64,000 bases of DNA from contig RQOL01000876.1 of assembly GCA_013076295.1 (NCBI GenBank), forward strand, positions 2,108,001-2,172,000. The letters are read 5' to 3'. The position numbers and the translations under genes were made by a program. Position 1 is the stretch's first letter, and every line of letters starts with the position of its first letter. The notes under the pieces are model-generated. The model searched no databases. It saw nothing but the letters and a program-made list of their open reading frames with translations, and was not told where the DNA came from. Origin of the DNA: Sanderia malayensis (taxonomy: Eukaryota > Cnidaria > Scyphozoa > Semaeostomeae > Pelagiidae). Positions 35,201 through 47,146 of this stretch are shown in pieces.

Positions 35201-38200
35201 TAATTGGTGATTTGTAGCCTTTCATTCTTGGAGATCGCGAATTGAGAATATCAAACAATCGATCCACATGTCTGATGAAGGCTACTGTTGGGGCACAGTT
35301 CTTGAAATCAAGATGTTTCATGTCTTCACCAAGGAACTCCAGGGCATCTGCCACAGATGAACTAAGGGTCTGAGCAGCAAGCTTCACCTTCATCTTATGT
35401 TTTTGCCAATGTACGTGGTCAGAATTTAATTTGTTTGCCAATGTAAAACCTTCTTTGTCTTGTAACTCTGCCAACTTTGTTATATAATGCCAAGAAATCA
35501 CCTGACCATCTGGTGCCTTAAACTCCCCTAAATCACCCAATGCATTTCTTGCCAGCTTTAGCATATGACATGCATCTAATGTGCAATAAACATAATAATC
35601 CCGTGTTGGATGCTTGAATTTTGTCACCATTGTGTCATAGTTATTTGTCAATTTCAGGCCAAGATTTTTCAATGTGGTGATGTTTGTTGATGTTCCATCA
35701 CATGTAATGGACCAAATCCTAAGACCATGGTCTGCAGCCAAAGAAAGACATGCCTTTATAAGAGATGTTTGGGTTTCTGCATTGCACTTATCTGTAAGAA
35801 AGTATCCTATGGGACATTTCCAATGAGATTTCAACCCATTCAACATGAAAACAAGGGCTTCAGATGCAACAGTCTCTGTATTTTCAAGCACAAACCTGCC
35901 ATAATCCACAAAACCACAATATTTTGACTTTCTCTTATCAAACAATACTTGTTTTCTGATGGCAACTGCATCAATGGAAAGACAGCAATCAACCATGTCA
36001 GGTGCTTCATTGCAACGCTTTTCCAAATCTTTAAAAACTTCAGTGAGAAAGCCAGGTTCACAATCAATTGATGTGGTCCATTCTCTTATAGAAGAAGGGT
36101 GTGGTAGCTTCAATACTTTTCTTATGAAGTTGTATGCTCGTGGGGAGTAAAAATTAACAGTCAAAGCAAATTGCTTGACTTCATCGCTGTATCTTCTACC
36201 AGTGGGCATGGAATGTTTATTTTTTATTTCATTTTTAAACAATGCCAATGACACACCTGAGAATTGATCTCTTAGAACATCAATGCTTGATGCAGATAAC
36301 AAATTGCTATTTTTCAGTGTGTCAAGCAAATCATTCATTGTTCTAATTTTGTTATTTCTCCGTCGTAACTTTTGTTGCAATAATCTAATTTTTTTTCTCA
36401 GAAATCTTTTAGTTGGAGTGATTGGGACACTTTGCCTGACCTTGACTTTCTTGTTTCCATGTTCACAATTGGGAGAGACCTCATTTTGTTTTCTTTTGGT
36501 TGGCACACACGCATATCGTATTAGAGGTCTTCGTTCTTTTACTAATTTTTTCTGAAGTAGTGTTGGAATCTGTGGAAACACAGAGGGTATGGCAGAAGGC
36601 TTCAAGCGAGGTCGCGGTTGGCCAGGAGGTACTTTATAATCAGAAGGTAGAAAATGCTCACTGCAAATGTAGGAAAATCTAGTTGGATTCCATTTACAAC
36701 GTCTAACTGCCGAAATCCACTGGGTCTGCCTTTCCTTATTTACTGGAAACCTATCAAAGGATTGTCAAGAAAGCGCATCAGAAGTTGTAAAGAAACATAG
36801 AACTGCAGAAAAACATTTAGAATCAAGAAACATAAAGAAACATTGGTGACATCAACACACCGATGAAAGGCAATAGGCCCTGGCCTACTACTGCTGCAAC
36901 TGCTTTCACTGTTCGCGGCAACATTGGCTGTTACTGGTTCCTTCAGACAATCAGAGGATTTAGTTTTCTTGACAATCTGTCTATTTTTACATCCGAATGA
37001 TATACAAGAGATGACCATTCTGGGAAACAAAGAAGTTATAGCGCGTATTGAAAAGCCGTACAATGCAAGGTCACTCGTGCGTTTTGCCGTGCAAAATTTT
37101 TTCTTTTAAATTAAGGCGGCTTCAACCTCGTTTTGGAAGTCAGCTCTCTAGGTTTTCTATATACCTCATTGAGGACCACTTCTAGACGCCATTTTTATCA
37201 GGCGTTGCAATACTTTTGCAACCCCAGTGTATAAAGGCCTTACACAGACGATCTTGTTGCCATGAAAGGGGCAGGGGCTGGGAGAAATAATGTCCCTTTC
37301 CCCAGGCCCCCTATGCCAATTTTCAGGCTGCCCCTAAAACCAGGGTGTTCTCCAATATGAATTAGTTTGTTTATTTCCACAAGGTACCACAATGTGGATG
37401 CTGCAAACATCTTGTTGAGAAGTGGTGCAGATGCAAGCCTTAGAGACATCAATGGCTCAAGTGCATTGCATTTAGCAGCCAGTAGAGGTCTCTTATCCCT
37501 TGTCGTGGGAATATTGGACACGGGGAGGGTAGAAATTGACGTGTTAGATGAGAAACAGTACACCCCTCTCCATCATGCGGCCAGGGGTTGTGAGACAGAG
37601 ACCTGCAAAGTTCTTCTGGACAGAGGAGCCTCTTTAGACGTCACAAACGCGAATGGTGAGACACCATTGCATCTGGCTGCAGAGGAAAATAACACAGAAG
37701 TGCTTGAGGTCTTTGTTGAAGCAATGCTGAAGAGCATCAAAAAGAAAGATGGTAAGCTGCTAAGAGGGCAGAAGAAAACTTGCATTTTATAGACTGATCA
37801 TTATGGGGTCATCGCTCGAAGGGGTCAAAATTCAGGCAAATAGTACATAAATCAGTGTATATTTGGGGAATACACTTGGACCTCCATAAGTTGAACTCCT
37901 AAGAGCAAGAAAAATTTGTCGAAAAGTCAAAACGACTTAATGAAGTTCACACATAAAGAATACAGAACCAAGGGAAATACAAACATGATTAAGATCCAGG
38001 GAGTTCCACTTAAGCGGTAGACAACTTATTGAGGTTCAACTGTAGCAGTACATATTGAACTGGGTTGAACGCAAGTTGTCTTATGAAGGACATCTACCCC
38101 CTACCATTACTAAAAATATTGATTGTCCCATTCTCCAAATCCGGTGCTGGCACATATGAATATAAACAGAAATATTTGTTGGAAATTTTTTTGTAGAAAC

Positions 38201-41200
38201 AACTGATACTGAAAAACTATTGAAGAGTTATATTGACAAGCCGAGGGGAGATTCAAAGACCGCTTTGCACATAGCTTCTGTGATGGGCCATGGAAGTGTG
38301 GTCAAGTTTCTAATCAAATCAGGTGCTGATGTATCTGCAGTGACTGAACAACTGGCAACAGCCCTTCATTTTGCAGCAACATTTGGCAACACTGATGTTA
38401 TGGATTTGCTTCTGAACGCGGAAGCCTGTGCAGTGGATGCTAAAAACGTGAAGGGACAAACAGCTCTTCATAAGTAAGTTTCACATGCAGAAATCTGTTT
38501 ACGTTACCATCTGATGAAAGGAAGAACACATGAAGCATAGCTGGCAGGCTGAGAAGCTGGGCTGTTATGAATAGTGTATACTGCAATCACAAAAGCTAAT
38601 TAGCTGATTGTATCATGTCACACACTTGTCCTCGTTGCAAGTCCAATTCTTTCCATAATACGAGGCTACTGAATACGAGGCTACTGATAACAACTGGTGC
38701 AAAAACGTGAAAACTTTGTCCTTATCGGATTCTGGAGCCACTTCATTCAAAAACAATGTTACTTGTTAAAAAAACGTTGTAATTATGTGGGGTGGGGCGG
38801 AATTATGGTGTTATGCAATGTTTCTGTGTTACGTATTGGTGATTCAACCTCGATTAATGTTGAGAGAAACACTATGGTGTCGCATCAGTCTTCAATTTTT
38901 CATAGAGTTTCCAGTGTAACAGCAAATCGCAAATTATTTTTCAGAGCAACCCGCAGAGGCGAGACAGATGCCATGGTGCTCTTATTAAAACATGGCGCAA
39001 ATATTAACATGCGTGACAACAAGGGTTGCACAGCGCTCCATTTGGCAGTGCAAAACAATCAAGACGAGGCTGCTAAATTGCTCGTTGAACGAGAGGCTGT
39101 GACATTGATTAAGAATGTCGATATGCAAAACGTTCTTCATCTTGCGTGTGCGAACGGAAACTTTCCTATTACTTCCATGCTGTTGGAATCAAACCACAAA
39201 CTGATACATTCACGAGACGAACAGAACCAGACCGCCATGCATTATGCTGCAAAGTATGGCCACCTCAAAGTAAGTAAATTATACCAAACACCATTTCTCC
39301 AACATTCATTTCTCCTCCACATTTCGCGTAAATCGTTAAAATGCATTGGTGTAGCCTATAATAGTTAAGGCACTGGGAGTCCTATCTTTGAAGGCAACCC
39401 TTTATGAGTTCGAACCCAAGAATGATCGGAACCGCGAACTTTAAGCCATCCGCCAGCTGTCCGTCCGTCCGAGGTCATTAAACCAGTGCCCAGGATATTC
39501 GAGCAAGAATATCACCCTGAGGGTGCAAGCCACAGGCCTACACCAGCTGAATAAAATGCCAGAAAGTCCGAGATGCCAGAAAGTCCCGGGCTGTGGTAGC
39601 AAGCTTGTTTGCTTGCTCCCTCAGCCTCGGACTAAATATCAATTCACTTGCAAGGAGTCAACTTCTTATTACAATCCATAAATTCCAGTCGAATCTCGAA
39701 CTCGGTTATATCGAACAACTTGATATCTCGAACAAATTCCCACCCCCCTCCCGTTCTCTAGTTGGGTGAATTTAGTCGAAGTCCCGCCATGTCGAACAAA
39801 TTTTCATTTCCCCTGCGAATTCGATATAGCGAGAGTCCACTGTATATAATACATGAAAAACTTACCTTAGGTCCAGGCAGGACATTTGTTTTACATCAGA
39901 GTCTTGAAATTTAGAGCGCAGACGACGTACCCAACATCTCTTACCAACTTGTATCTGATGTCCCTTCCGTTTATAACATAACAGCCTTGATTTGTTACCA
40001 GATTCTGGAGCTACTTGTTTCGAAGACGATGCAATGGCGTGACCAGGACATTGCAGGCCAAACTCCTCTCCATCTTGCTGCACAAAATGGCCACGTCTCC
40101 TGTGTTGCTTTGTTGTCCAGAGATAAACAGTGTTTGAATTTTTACAACGCAGATCAACAAACACCATTGCACGTTGCTGTCATAAGCGGAAAATTGTAAA
40201 TTTGAAAGAACTGCATTTTCATTATTTCCCCATCTATTGACTGTTTTCTGAATTTCTTCATTCTTCCAATAATTTCCTTTCTTCTATCATGGACCCTCTT
40301 TCATTTATTGTATTCCTGTCACTAGTATCTGTTCTCTTTCCTTTCGGAATTTCCTTGCATCTCCCTTTCATTATTTCTCCACCTTCCATTGTGTTTCATC
40401 CTTTGAGTTCGTCAACTCATCCCCTTCCTTTACAGTTCCCATCCACCTTTTCCTCACCATCTGGAGTTTTTGCCACAACACTCCAGGACACAGCATAACA
40501 CCAAACCCTTAAATCACCCCATTTTTCCTTACAGAGAAGCGTGCAAGGTGCTTGTCAAGAACCGTGCCAATGTCAACTGCATAAACCGATCATACCTCAC
40601 TCCTTTGCATTATGCTGCCGCCCAAGAAAACATGGAAATTCTCAATGGACTGCTTGGATGTGAAGACATTGATATCAACTGCGAAGATGATGGTAGCAAC
40701 ACGCCACTAATGGTCGCCGCTGATGCCGGCTGCCATCTTGCCGTGGCCTGCCTCATGGACGCTGGTGTTAATCTCGTTTGCACGAATCTGCATGGCGAGA
40801 ATTTCTTTGACATTGCTCTTGAGCTGCAATATGAGCATGTTTGTGAGGCCATCGTCAGACATGACAGGTCAGTTGAGTTATTTAGCTCGCATAGTTCGAA
40901 ACTTGAACAACTCGGTATTGTTAACAGATGTTACTGCCTATTAAGTTCACTATACCAGTCCACTATACCAGTCCACCAAACAAGTGACCACAGACTGGAG
41001 ACTCGCCCACTAATTAGCAAAGATTCTTTACAGTGAAAGACCCTTCACAAAGGAGAACCAGTTCCGTATAGCAAGTACTGGCAAATGTCCAACGGGAGTC
41101 GTTATCAAACGGATTTTCGTCACTGTTAGTTCTGTTGACTATGGTTCGAGGACTTTTCTGCATCTCAGCCATTGTTGCTGTTAATTGAGAATTGTTGTCT

Positions 41201-43799
41201 CTATCTTTTGGAGATCCTGTATCCATGAATACGGCGGTTGGCAATGATTGTATTCTGAAAAGGATAATAATATATGTGTAAGATGAGAAGTAAACAAAGA
41301 GCACAGAACATATACCTTGGGCTTTTGAGAGGTGGGGCTATTATGAATAGTATAATGCAATCTGAGAGTGGATTGTATCGTGTTGTATCTTTCAGATGGC
41401 AAGAAGCTTTGGTGATCAATAGCGGTAACAAATGCTATTACATGAACAAGTTAATCGAAAAGTATCCGGATGTCGCTGAGATTGTCTTGGATCGATCCTG
41501 TTCATTCACGGATCATCCGATCGACAATCCGAAATTTTCTGTTACGTACAACTATGAATTTCTCGAAGACTACCCAGAGGAAGATGCCACGTTTAAGGAT
41601 ACAGTAATTGCATCCTGTAAAGGCAAAATCAAGCTGCCCTTTGCACCCAGTGTGATGGGCAAATTCCAAAGACAAAGGCTGATATCACATCCCATTATCA
41701 ACAGTCTGTTCACGCTAAAGTGGAAACGATTTGCGAGATATCTCTACTATGTTAGTTTTTTTATGTATATCGTATTTGTGGTATCACTGAACGTCGCTGT
41801 GCTGTTGGAAAATGACTCGTAAGTATGATTTGTAAAATCACTAGTGAAAATACAAGCTACGATACTACAACTCGTGTTACTAGAAGAGTAAAAGTACTAG
41901 TAAAAATACTAGCGAAGATACGAAAAGTGCAAGTTAGTCCAGAAAACCTCCTCTTACTGGAAATAGTAAAAGTACTAGTAATAATACTGGCGAAGATACG
42001 CAAATAGTAGTAGAAATGATTGATACACGGTTTATTTCTTTATTTACTGATTTACTTCTACAGTTACGTGCAAATTCGAATCAAAATGTTGAACAAGAAC
42101 GAATCAGACGACGAATGGAAAATGGGCTTGGACACATTACACAGTGATCGGCCATCAGAGCAACATTTCGGCAAAGCCCTCGGTTCAATCGTCCTTGCAA
42201 TTAGCATCATTCACCTCATTAAAGAATTCGTACAGGTACTTGTAAGGCGTACGGCATACTTCAAAAGTCTGGTCAACTACCTGGAGCTGTTGCTCTACAG
42301 TGGCAGCATATACTACATACTACCGTTCTTGCGAGGCAAGGGTGTGACCAATTCACTCTACGAAGTCGGCATCATGTGCATATTTCTCTCCTGGGTGAAC
42401 GTGGTGTTCTTTTTGGAACGTGTTCCAATGTTCAGGATCTACATTGTCATGTTCCTTCAAGTCAGCTTTTCAATATTGAAAGTCTGTGTCGTCTTCTCTA
42501 CCATATTTATGGGCTTCCTGTTGACATTCTACATGCTGTTAAAACGACAGACCAGTTTCAGTAACGTCGGTATCAGTGCTGTGAAGACAATTGTCATGAT
42601 GACTGGAGAATTCGACTACGATAATATTCTCACCGGTAAACTGGGAAAGAGAGATGTACAGAAATTTCCACTTATTGCTTTTCCCACTATGTCCTACATG
42701 GTGTTCATTGCGTTCTTGGTTTTCATAACCTTGGCCTTCTCGAACCTTTTGGTGAGTTATTTGTCCCACTTTACTTCATCAGTAGACATTCACCAGTAGA
42801 CATTCACCAGTAGCAATTGGCAGCCATCAGTAGACATTCACTAGTAGACATTCATCAGTAGACAATCATCAGCAGTCATTCATCAGTAGACATCAGTAGA
42901 CATTCACTAGTAGACATTTATCGGTATATTCGAACAGACTTCTATTCCCCTTTTCGTAGTCCACAACTTCGTCTGTATCTGATTCCTCCTGTCTACCACG
43001 TATAGAAATTCAAATGTTTACTATTACTACTCCTCATGGTGACTACCGTCGTCCTTTGTCATTTAACCTTTGTCCTTTGAATTTTACTTGAACTTGGATT
43101 TGATTTACTACCTATTTCATTTCTTATCAGATTGGTCTGGCAGTCGGTGACATTGAAAACATTCGTAAAATGGCAACCATGACAGTTCAGAAACAACAAC
43201 TCGACTTCATTAACAGCATTCGGGGAGTGGTCCCCATAAACTTGATGAGAAAGTACATGACCTTCAAGACATACACGGACTACTTAAACAAGAGGACATG
43301 GTATCAAAGGTGGGCATAGTACAATTCGTTTCAGCCTATTCAATATGCCTCTCTTTACCTGCAGCGCTATATAGAATCATGTTTCTTGCAAGTTGCGATG
43401 CGATGTCTGGCTGGATTCATTTAACCGTTAATAGTCTCAGTTTGGACTGCTGTAGGGTAGGGATCTGACCCGCCAGGGCGGGTGTAATTACAACCCTTCC
43501 CGAGAATTGTAAAATTGACTTTTGTTTAACTCAGAGGGGGAATAGGTCCAACCACGTGACAACATTATCCAGAATAAAGCGTACAAATTTAAACACAGCA
43601 TGGAAAAATATAAGGTTATTTGCATCGAAATCCCGCAATTTCATTTTGCAGCTAATTGTAAAGTGTTCGGTTATTTTACAGAGCATCGCAGAGCTATGAC
43701 GAGCAAGAGAAGTTGTTTGAGTTGCGGGTGAAGTTGATGAAATTTGAAAGCAGCAGTAACAATAATGGTGCGAGTAAGAAAGGTAGCAGTGGAGCATGA
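32218..43799 (+). CDS. TRPA1: TRPA1-like ankyrin-repeat cation channel, copy 2 (10 exons, 1128 aa)
   Basis: Exons: 32218-32699, 37384-37751, 38197-38473, 38945-39269, 40002-40195, 40535-40867, 41396-41818, 42064-42751, 43131-43309, 43682-43799. Each exon has the same length and phase as in copy 1, giving 1128 aa with no disruption. Architecture as in copy 1: about 15 ankyrin repeats, six membrane spans, pore MMTGEFDYDN, LLIGLAVGDIENI. Ankyrin exons 1-6 are almost identical to copy 1 (exon 4 gives the same protein), while exons 8-10 differ at about 12-20 percent of residues by hand count. The human electrophile-sensing Cys positions are again not Cys. Intron 1 is 4684 bp because of stacked insertions including a P-type transposon on the opposite strand. 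Whether splicing tolerates this is unknown. The upstream array and TATA-like site of copy 1 are not present here. Confidence 0.92.
32790..33530. mobile_element. Foldback-type element with about 90-100-bp inverted arms, TRPA copy 2 intron 1
   Basis: The left arm (about 32790-32878) contains AGAGAATGCTTTAAAACTTT, AACTGTCTTGACCTTT and TTTAAATCTTTGTTTA. The right arm (about 33434-33530) is its reverse complement with modest divergence. A CCGTA MITE (32879-33195) sits at the inner edge of the left arm. Copy 1 lacks all of this. No coding capacity. Confidence 0.7.
32879..33195. mobile_element. CCGTA-type palindromic MITE (317 bp), TRPA copy 2 intron 1
   Basis: Left end CCGTATTTCCTCCATTAAAC, right end AATCGAGGAAATACGG, with TA on both sides (32877-32878 and 33196-33197). 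Interior repeats of GGGCGTTTATT and its inverse. It is nested inside the foldback element. Confidence 0.8.
33813..37171 (-). mobile_element. Complete P-type (THAP9-like) DNA transposon, 3359 bp
   Basis: The perfect 34-bp terminal inverted repeats start CAATGAGGTATATAGAAAAC and end GAGAGCTGACT (33813-33846 and inverse at 37138-37171). They are flanked by a perfect 8-bp direct repeat AGGACCAC (33805-33812 and 37172-37179). Eight-base duplications and CA-starting ends are typical of P elements. Related sequence continues subterminally on both sides (AAAACGAGGTT, TTTTGCACGGCAAAA-like). One gene, an apparently full-length THAP/DDE transposase on the minus strand, fills the inside. Perfect repeats and an unbroken frame suggest recent insertion. 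It lies antisense in intron 1 of TRPA copy 2 and is absent from copy 1. Confidence 0.93.
34152..37018 (-). CDS. P-element-type transposase (THAP domain plus DDE RNase-H-like nuclease), 918 aa
   Basis: Exon 1 is 37018-36861 and exon 2 is 36750-34152, joined at CATCG/GTTTCC, which restores the THAP motif HRFP. THAP zinc finger: C5, C10, C82, H85, W64 and the closing AIPSVF box (106-111). The C10-C82 spacing (71 residues) is longer than the usual 35-50. A basic, probably coiled stretch lies at about 165-195. The catalytic core fits the P/THAP9 D-D-E pattern: D313 (SIDAVAI), D404 (TCDGTSTN), E646 (SQDHIELLFS followed by IRSRGGFNNNPN). A DACHMLKLARN motif and a late YIAGYIVRK..C..C segment are also family-typical. 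Human THAP9 is about 900 aa, so this looks complete. The product would bind element ends and cut and paste it. An upstream in-frame ATG at 37063 is possible, but 37018 places the THAP cysteines at the usual distance. Confidence 0.9.
37873..38042. mobile_element. Pogo/Tigger-like MITE, TRPA copy 2 intron 2
   Basis: Counterpart of 22326-22484. The left end CACTTGGACCTCCATAAGTT and the right end GAGGTTCAACTG are inverted and flanked by TA. Shared with copy 1, hence older than the duplication. Confidence 0.6.
39356..39480 (+). mobile_element. tRNA-derived SINE-like sequence, TRPA copy 2 intron 4
   Basis: A box TAGTTAAGGCA (39362-39372) and B box GTTCGAACC (39408-39416), the same arrangement as in copy 1 at 24648-24780. 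The (GTCC)n tract is shorter here. Confidence 0.5.
39686..39842. mobile_element. Pogo/Tigger-like MITE, TRPA copy 2 intron 4
   Basis: Counterpart of 24972-25123. Starts CAGTCGAATCTCGAACTCGG, ends GAGAGTCCACTG followed by TA. The left TA flank is mutated to TC. Confidence 0.65.
41014..41256 (-). other. Conserved antisense exon-like frame in TRPA copy 2 intron 6
   Basis: Counterpart of 26303-26545. The acceptor-like TCCTTTTCAG, the open frame and the stop are all kept. The protein differs at a handful of residues (for example SQLTAT against SQFSTT). No recognised domain. Confidence 0.3.
41875..42000. repeat. 78-bp minisatellite, about 2 units, TRPA copy 2 intron 7
   Basis: The same unit as 27150-28440 but only about two degenerate copies, directly comparable in position between exons 7 and 8. 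Confidence 0.85.
42776..42927. repeat. GTAGACATTCACCA-type minisatellite, TRPA copy 2 intron 8
   Basis: Short version (about ten units) of the array at 29237-29838, again starting just after the exon-8 donor. The 120-bp higher-order block of copy 1 is absent. Confidence 0.8.
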
Positions 43800-46700
43800 G
43801 CAGAACGGGTGTGTGTTTTGAACGAAGTCAACCAGAAAAGCAAGAATACTCTTTAAACGATCTTAAGCACATCTTTTTAAGCTGTTTTAATTAATTTTTT
43901 GCCGTTATAAACATACATTGATATTTAACTGAATTTGTTTGCCATTGATAAAGTAATATCTTGGCTACATTTTTGCTTTTATTTATTCAATTAGAAATTT
44001 TGCTGTAAAAAGGGTAAAAAAAACACATGAAGCGTATGTTGAGTTTGACTCTCTTGAATGTCTGAGAAACACGAATGAACCACATTTAAAGCACACAACA
44101 GTACTAAATTAAATACTTGTTTGAAGCCTTCTATACAAAAATGAGAAAATGACGTCTAAAAAAGATACCACTCGCTACCATCTCTCTGATACCTCAATTT
44201 TTCGATTAAACGCCCATCGGCTCTTAAAACAACACAATTGCAAATAATTTTTCTGAACTGCACAGAGACAAACAATATGACAGAATCGGCGAATGAAATC
44301 CCGAAAAAGGGAACTGTTTGGTTTGGGGGAAAATGGGTTGGTTTGGCAGAAAAGGAAACTCGCCATGTTTAGGAAGCGATAATGTCAAATGGTCATATTT
44401 CGAAGGATTAATTGAAGAAGTAGGTTGGATCGGTGAATTGTTACTGGCGGACAAGGATTTATTTTTGCACGCATGCTGAGCCAGTTTGATAGAGGAGAAT
44501 AAAATATGAAAATTTGAAGAGAGCTCAACGAATCATGATTACAGACTCAATTTCAATGCTGACAAAACATCTCAGAATAATTCATTAAAAAGCGGTTTAG
44601 TTCATTGCAAAGTTACATCTGCGACAAGACGACTGCTTGAAAGAAAAAATCCATTGAGAATAGAAGAAGCATTCCGTTTCTTGTTGTTTGAGCTTCACCG
44701 AAAATGAGAATTTTCTTTCATATTCTGTAATATATAATGGAATTATAGCGTGTACAACATTGTTTAAAAGATGTGCGATTTCAATAGAATGAAACCAATA
44801 TGTTAAAACAGCACTTGCATTGAAGTTGATTGTCTAAACAAATGATAATAACAGATGTCTTTACGAGTACAGCAGCTATCACAGAATACAATGCTCTTTA
44901 GCTTTACCCACATGGGTGAAAAGTATGATAAAAATTTAAGATTAAATCTCCGTTGATTGGTTCCACCGATTTCCATCCTGAAAGCAGCTTTACGATATGT
45001 TCCAATAGGTGGAAGATGAAGTGTATAAAAAACAATTATGCCACGTCCCCGCGACCCGCGTCCATTGTGCCATTAAGTCTGGAGTTATATTCGAGGAAGA
45101 ATTGTGAAGCAATTTAGGGGAACAAGAAAATGTTTAGTTCGGTATACACAGATAAGTTTGTTATCACGAATGTGTTGCCCATCTGAATAGTCCAGTGCAG
45201 TAGAAACACGTGTTATATGCTTATCACAAACTTCTCCAATTATAAATTGCTCACGAGAAATTATTTCATGCACAAGCATGAATTCTAAAGTTGTTTTTAG
45301 CAATAATGGACAAGCTTAATGCTACTGGGCATGCGCATTGCCGAAAACACAATACCATGCACCAATAAAGTTTTTAGGACCAACTATTAATAAATACTAC
45401 ATGGTCACAACATTAAATACTTCGTGCTAGCACGGCAATATCTTTTCAGTATATAAATTTTCCAACTTTCTAAGGTTCAAAACTCTTGTAGCTACTGACC
45501 CTTGCACCTCTTTGAAAATGCTTTCTGCTAACGCATTTGCGCTTTCGCTTTCTTACAAGAGAAAGCGCATATAGCATATCACAGTGCAGTGCAGCATTTG
45601 TCTCAACAAAGCCACAACTGTGTGCTATGCTTTTGCATAAATCAAATTTGTAACCAAAACAATTGATCAATTTTCCAATTTAATAAATTGAATGCAAGTT
45701 GCTTAGAAAGAGATCTGTCATGGAAAATATTGCTATTACAATAATTACTTTAATAAGGTCGAGCTTAAAATAGCTCATCCAACGCAAGCAGGCTACAACA
45801 AAGAAACTGACGTAAGAATTCCACCACTGCCCTGACCAGAACATATCTGCAGTGCATGCAACATAACCAGCACAATATTCTACATTCGCAACTTCATTGC
45901 ATACACAAAACGCAAGTTTCAGTGTGCCTATACCACATATGCTCTTCGAGCTCAGAGAGCGTTGAGAAGTGAAGTTGAGATTTGCTGACAATAGAAAATA
46001 TAAACAAACATGTGTGAAATCCACACAACAAATAAATAATGTAATACAACGCAGCTGAATATCAAACGACAACTGCAACCCAAAGACAAGACACTGGTGA
46101 TGAGTATCGCTAATGTGAATGCATCTTACAATATATATCTACAGGCAGAAAGCTTTGCCAACAAAGAGTGTCGACCACTAAATAATCTATATCTTGAAAC
46201 GTAACGTGGACTGTATTGTTGCGGACATCAATGAAAATAATAATTAGCTAAATTGCATTAATTATGCATGAAATTAGCTACTAAATATGCACTGTTATCA
46301 ATCTCAGTACTGAAGAATGATTTTAAATCTGGCCCTGCAGTTGCAGACAGCTGACGTTTCCGTGGAGAGTAGAGATAATACTCCGATACGAAATGTATTC
46401 ACGTATCATCTGCCCTTGTTGCATTGATATATGTTCTGATATATGATATATGCTCTACCTTCATTCTGTAACCAGTAGACTCCATCAAACAACGTCCCAC
46501 TCAGACTGTCTCAGGAACTTCCTATTCTTAGCACCAGGCTTTATTAGCGAAAAATTAAATGTTTTAAATCACTGAACATTTGCATTGAATGCTACAAACA
46601 ATATTTTAACAATTATATGTTGATTGATAATATAAATATACTATAGTCCTAGCATAAGGTATCTCGTGCTTGCACAACAATTTCTGCTTGAAATTTTGAA

Positions 46701-47059
46701 TGTCTAAATTTTATAAATTCTAAATTCTTCTCTCTTAGGTCTCAAAATCCAAAAATTTTGAGTTTTTAAGTTCTTGAACTTTCTCAAGTCTCAAAAATCC
46801 AGTACTGAACTTCAAATCTATGACTAGCCGAGTTGTGCTTTCTTACAAAGCACTTTCTTGCAGAAAAAACGTTCATTAAACTCAATAAATAAATCAAAAC
46901 ACACCGTGACATATAGTACACATTTTCTTTATCAGAAACTCAATACGGAGCTTACAACCTTATTTTGGGGTCACTTCGGACCAAACTTCAGTACAAAATA
47001 CATCTGAAAAATTTCTGTCCTCCACACTTAAAATTCTTGCAAAGTGGGTTAACATTATC

Positions 47060-47146
47060 CCACATGTTAGCCCACATAACATGTTAGCATGTTAATACAT
47101 GTTAACCTATATAGCATGTTAGCATGTTAATACATGTTAACCTATA
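47060..47146. repeat. ACATGTTAGCATGTTAATAC tandem repeat
   Basis: Two near-identical copies of about 36 bp (CATGTTAGCATGTTAATACA followed by TGTTAACCTATATA), preceded by a partial unit. Each unit is itself rich in palindromes (CATGTTAACATG-like). Confidence 0.75.

Larger units (their letters stand above)
31003..44213 (+). repeat. Segmental duplication, right copy (TRPA1-like 2 unit)
   Basis: Partner of 20815-30963, same orientation, with the whole ten-exon gene and its flanks. It is longer because of insertions in the leader (about 31042-31970) and intron 1 (about 32781-37228), partly offset by shorter minisatellites in introns 7 and 8 and by two absent MITEs. Confidence 0.9.
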
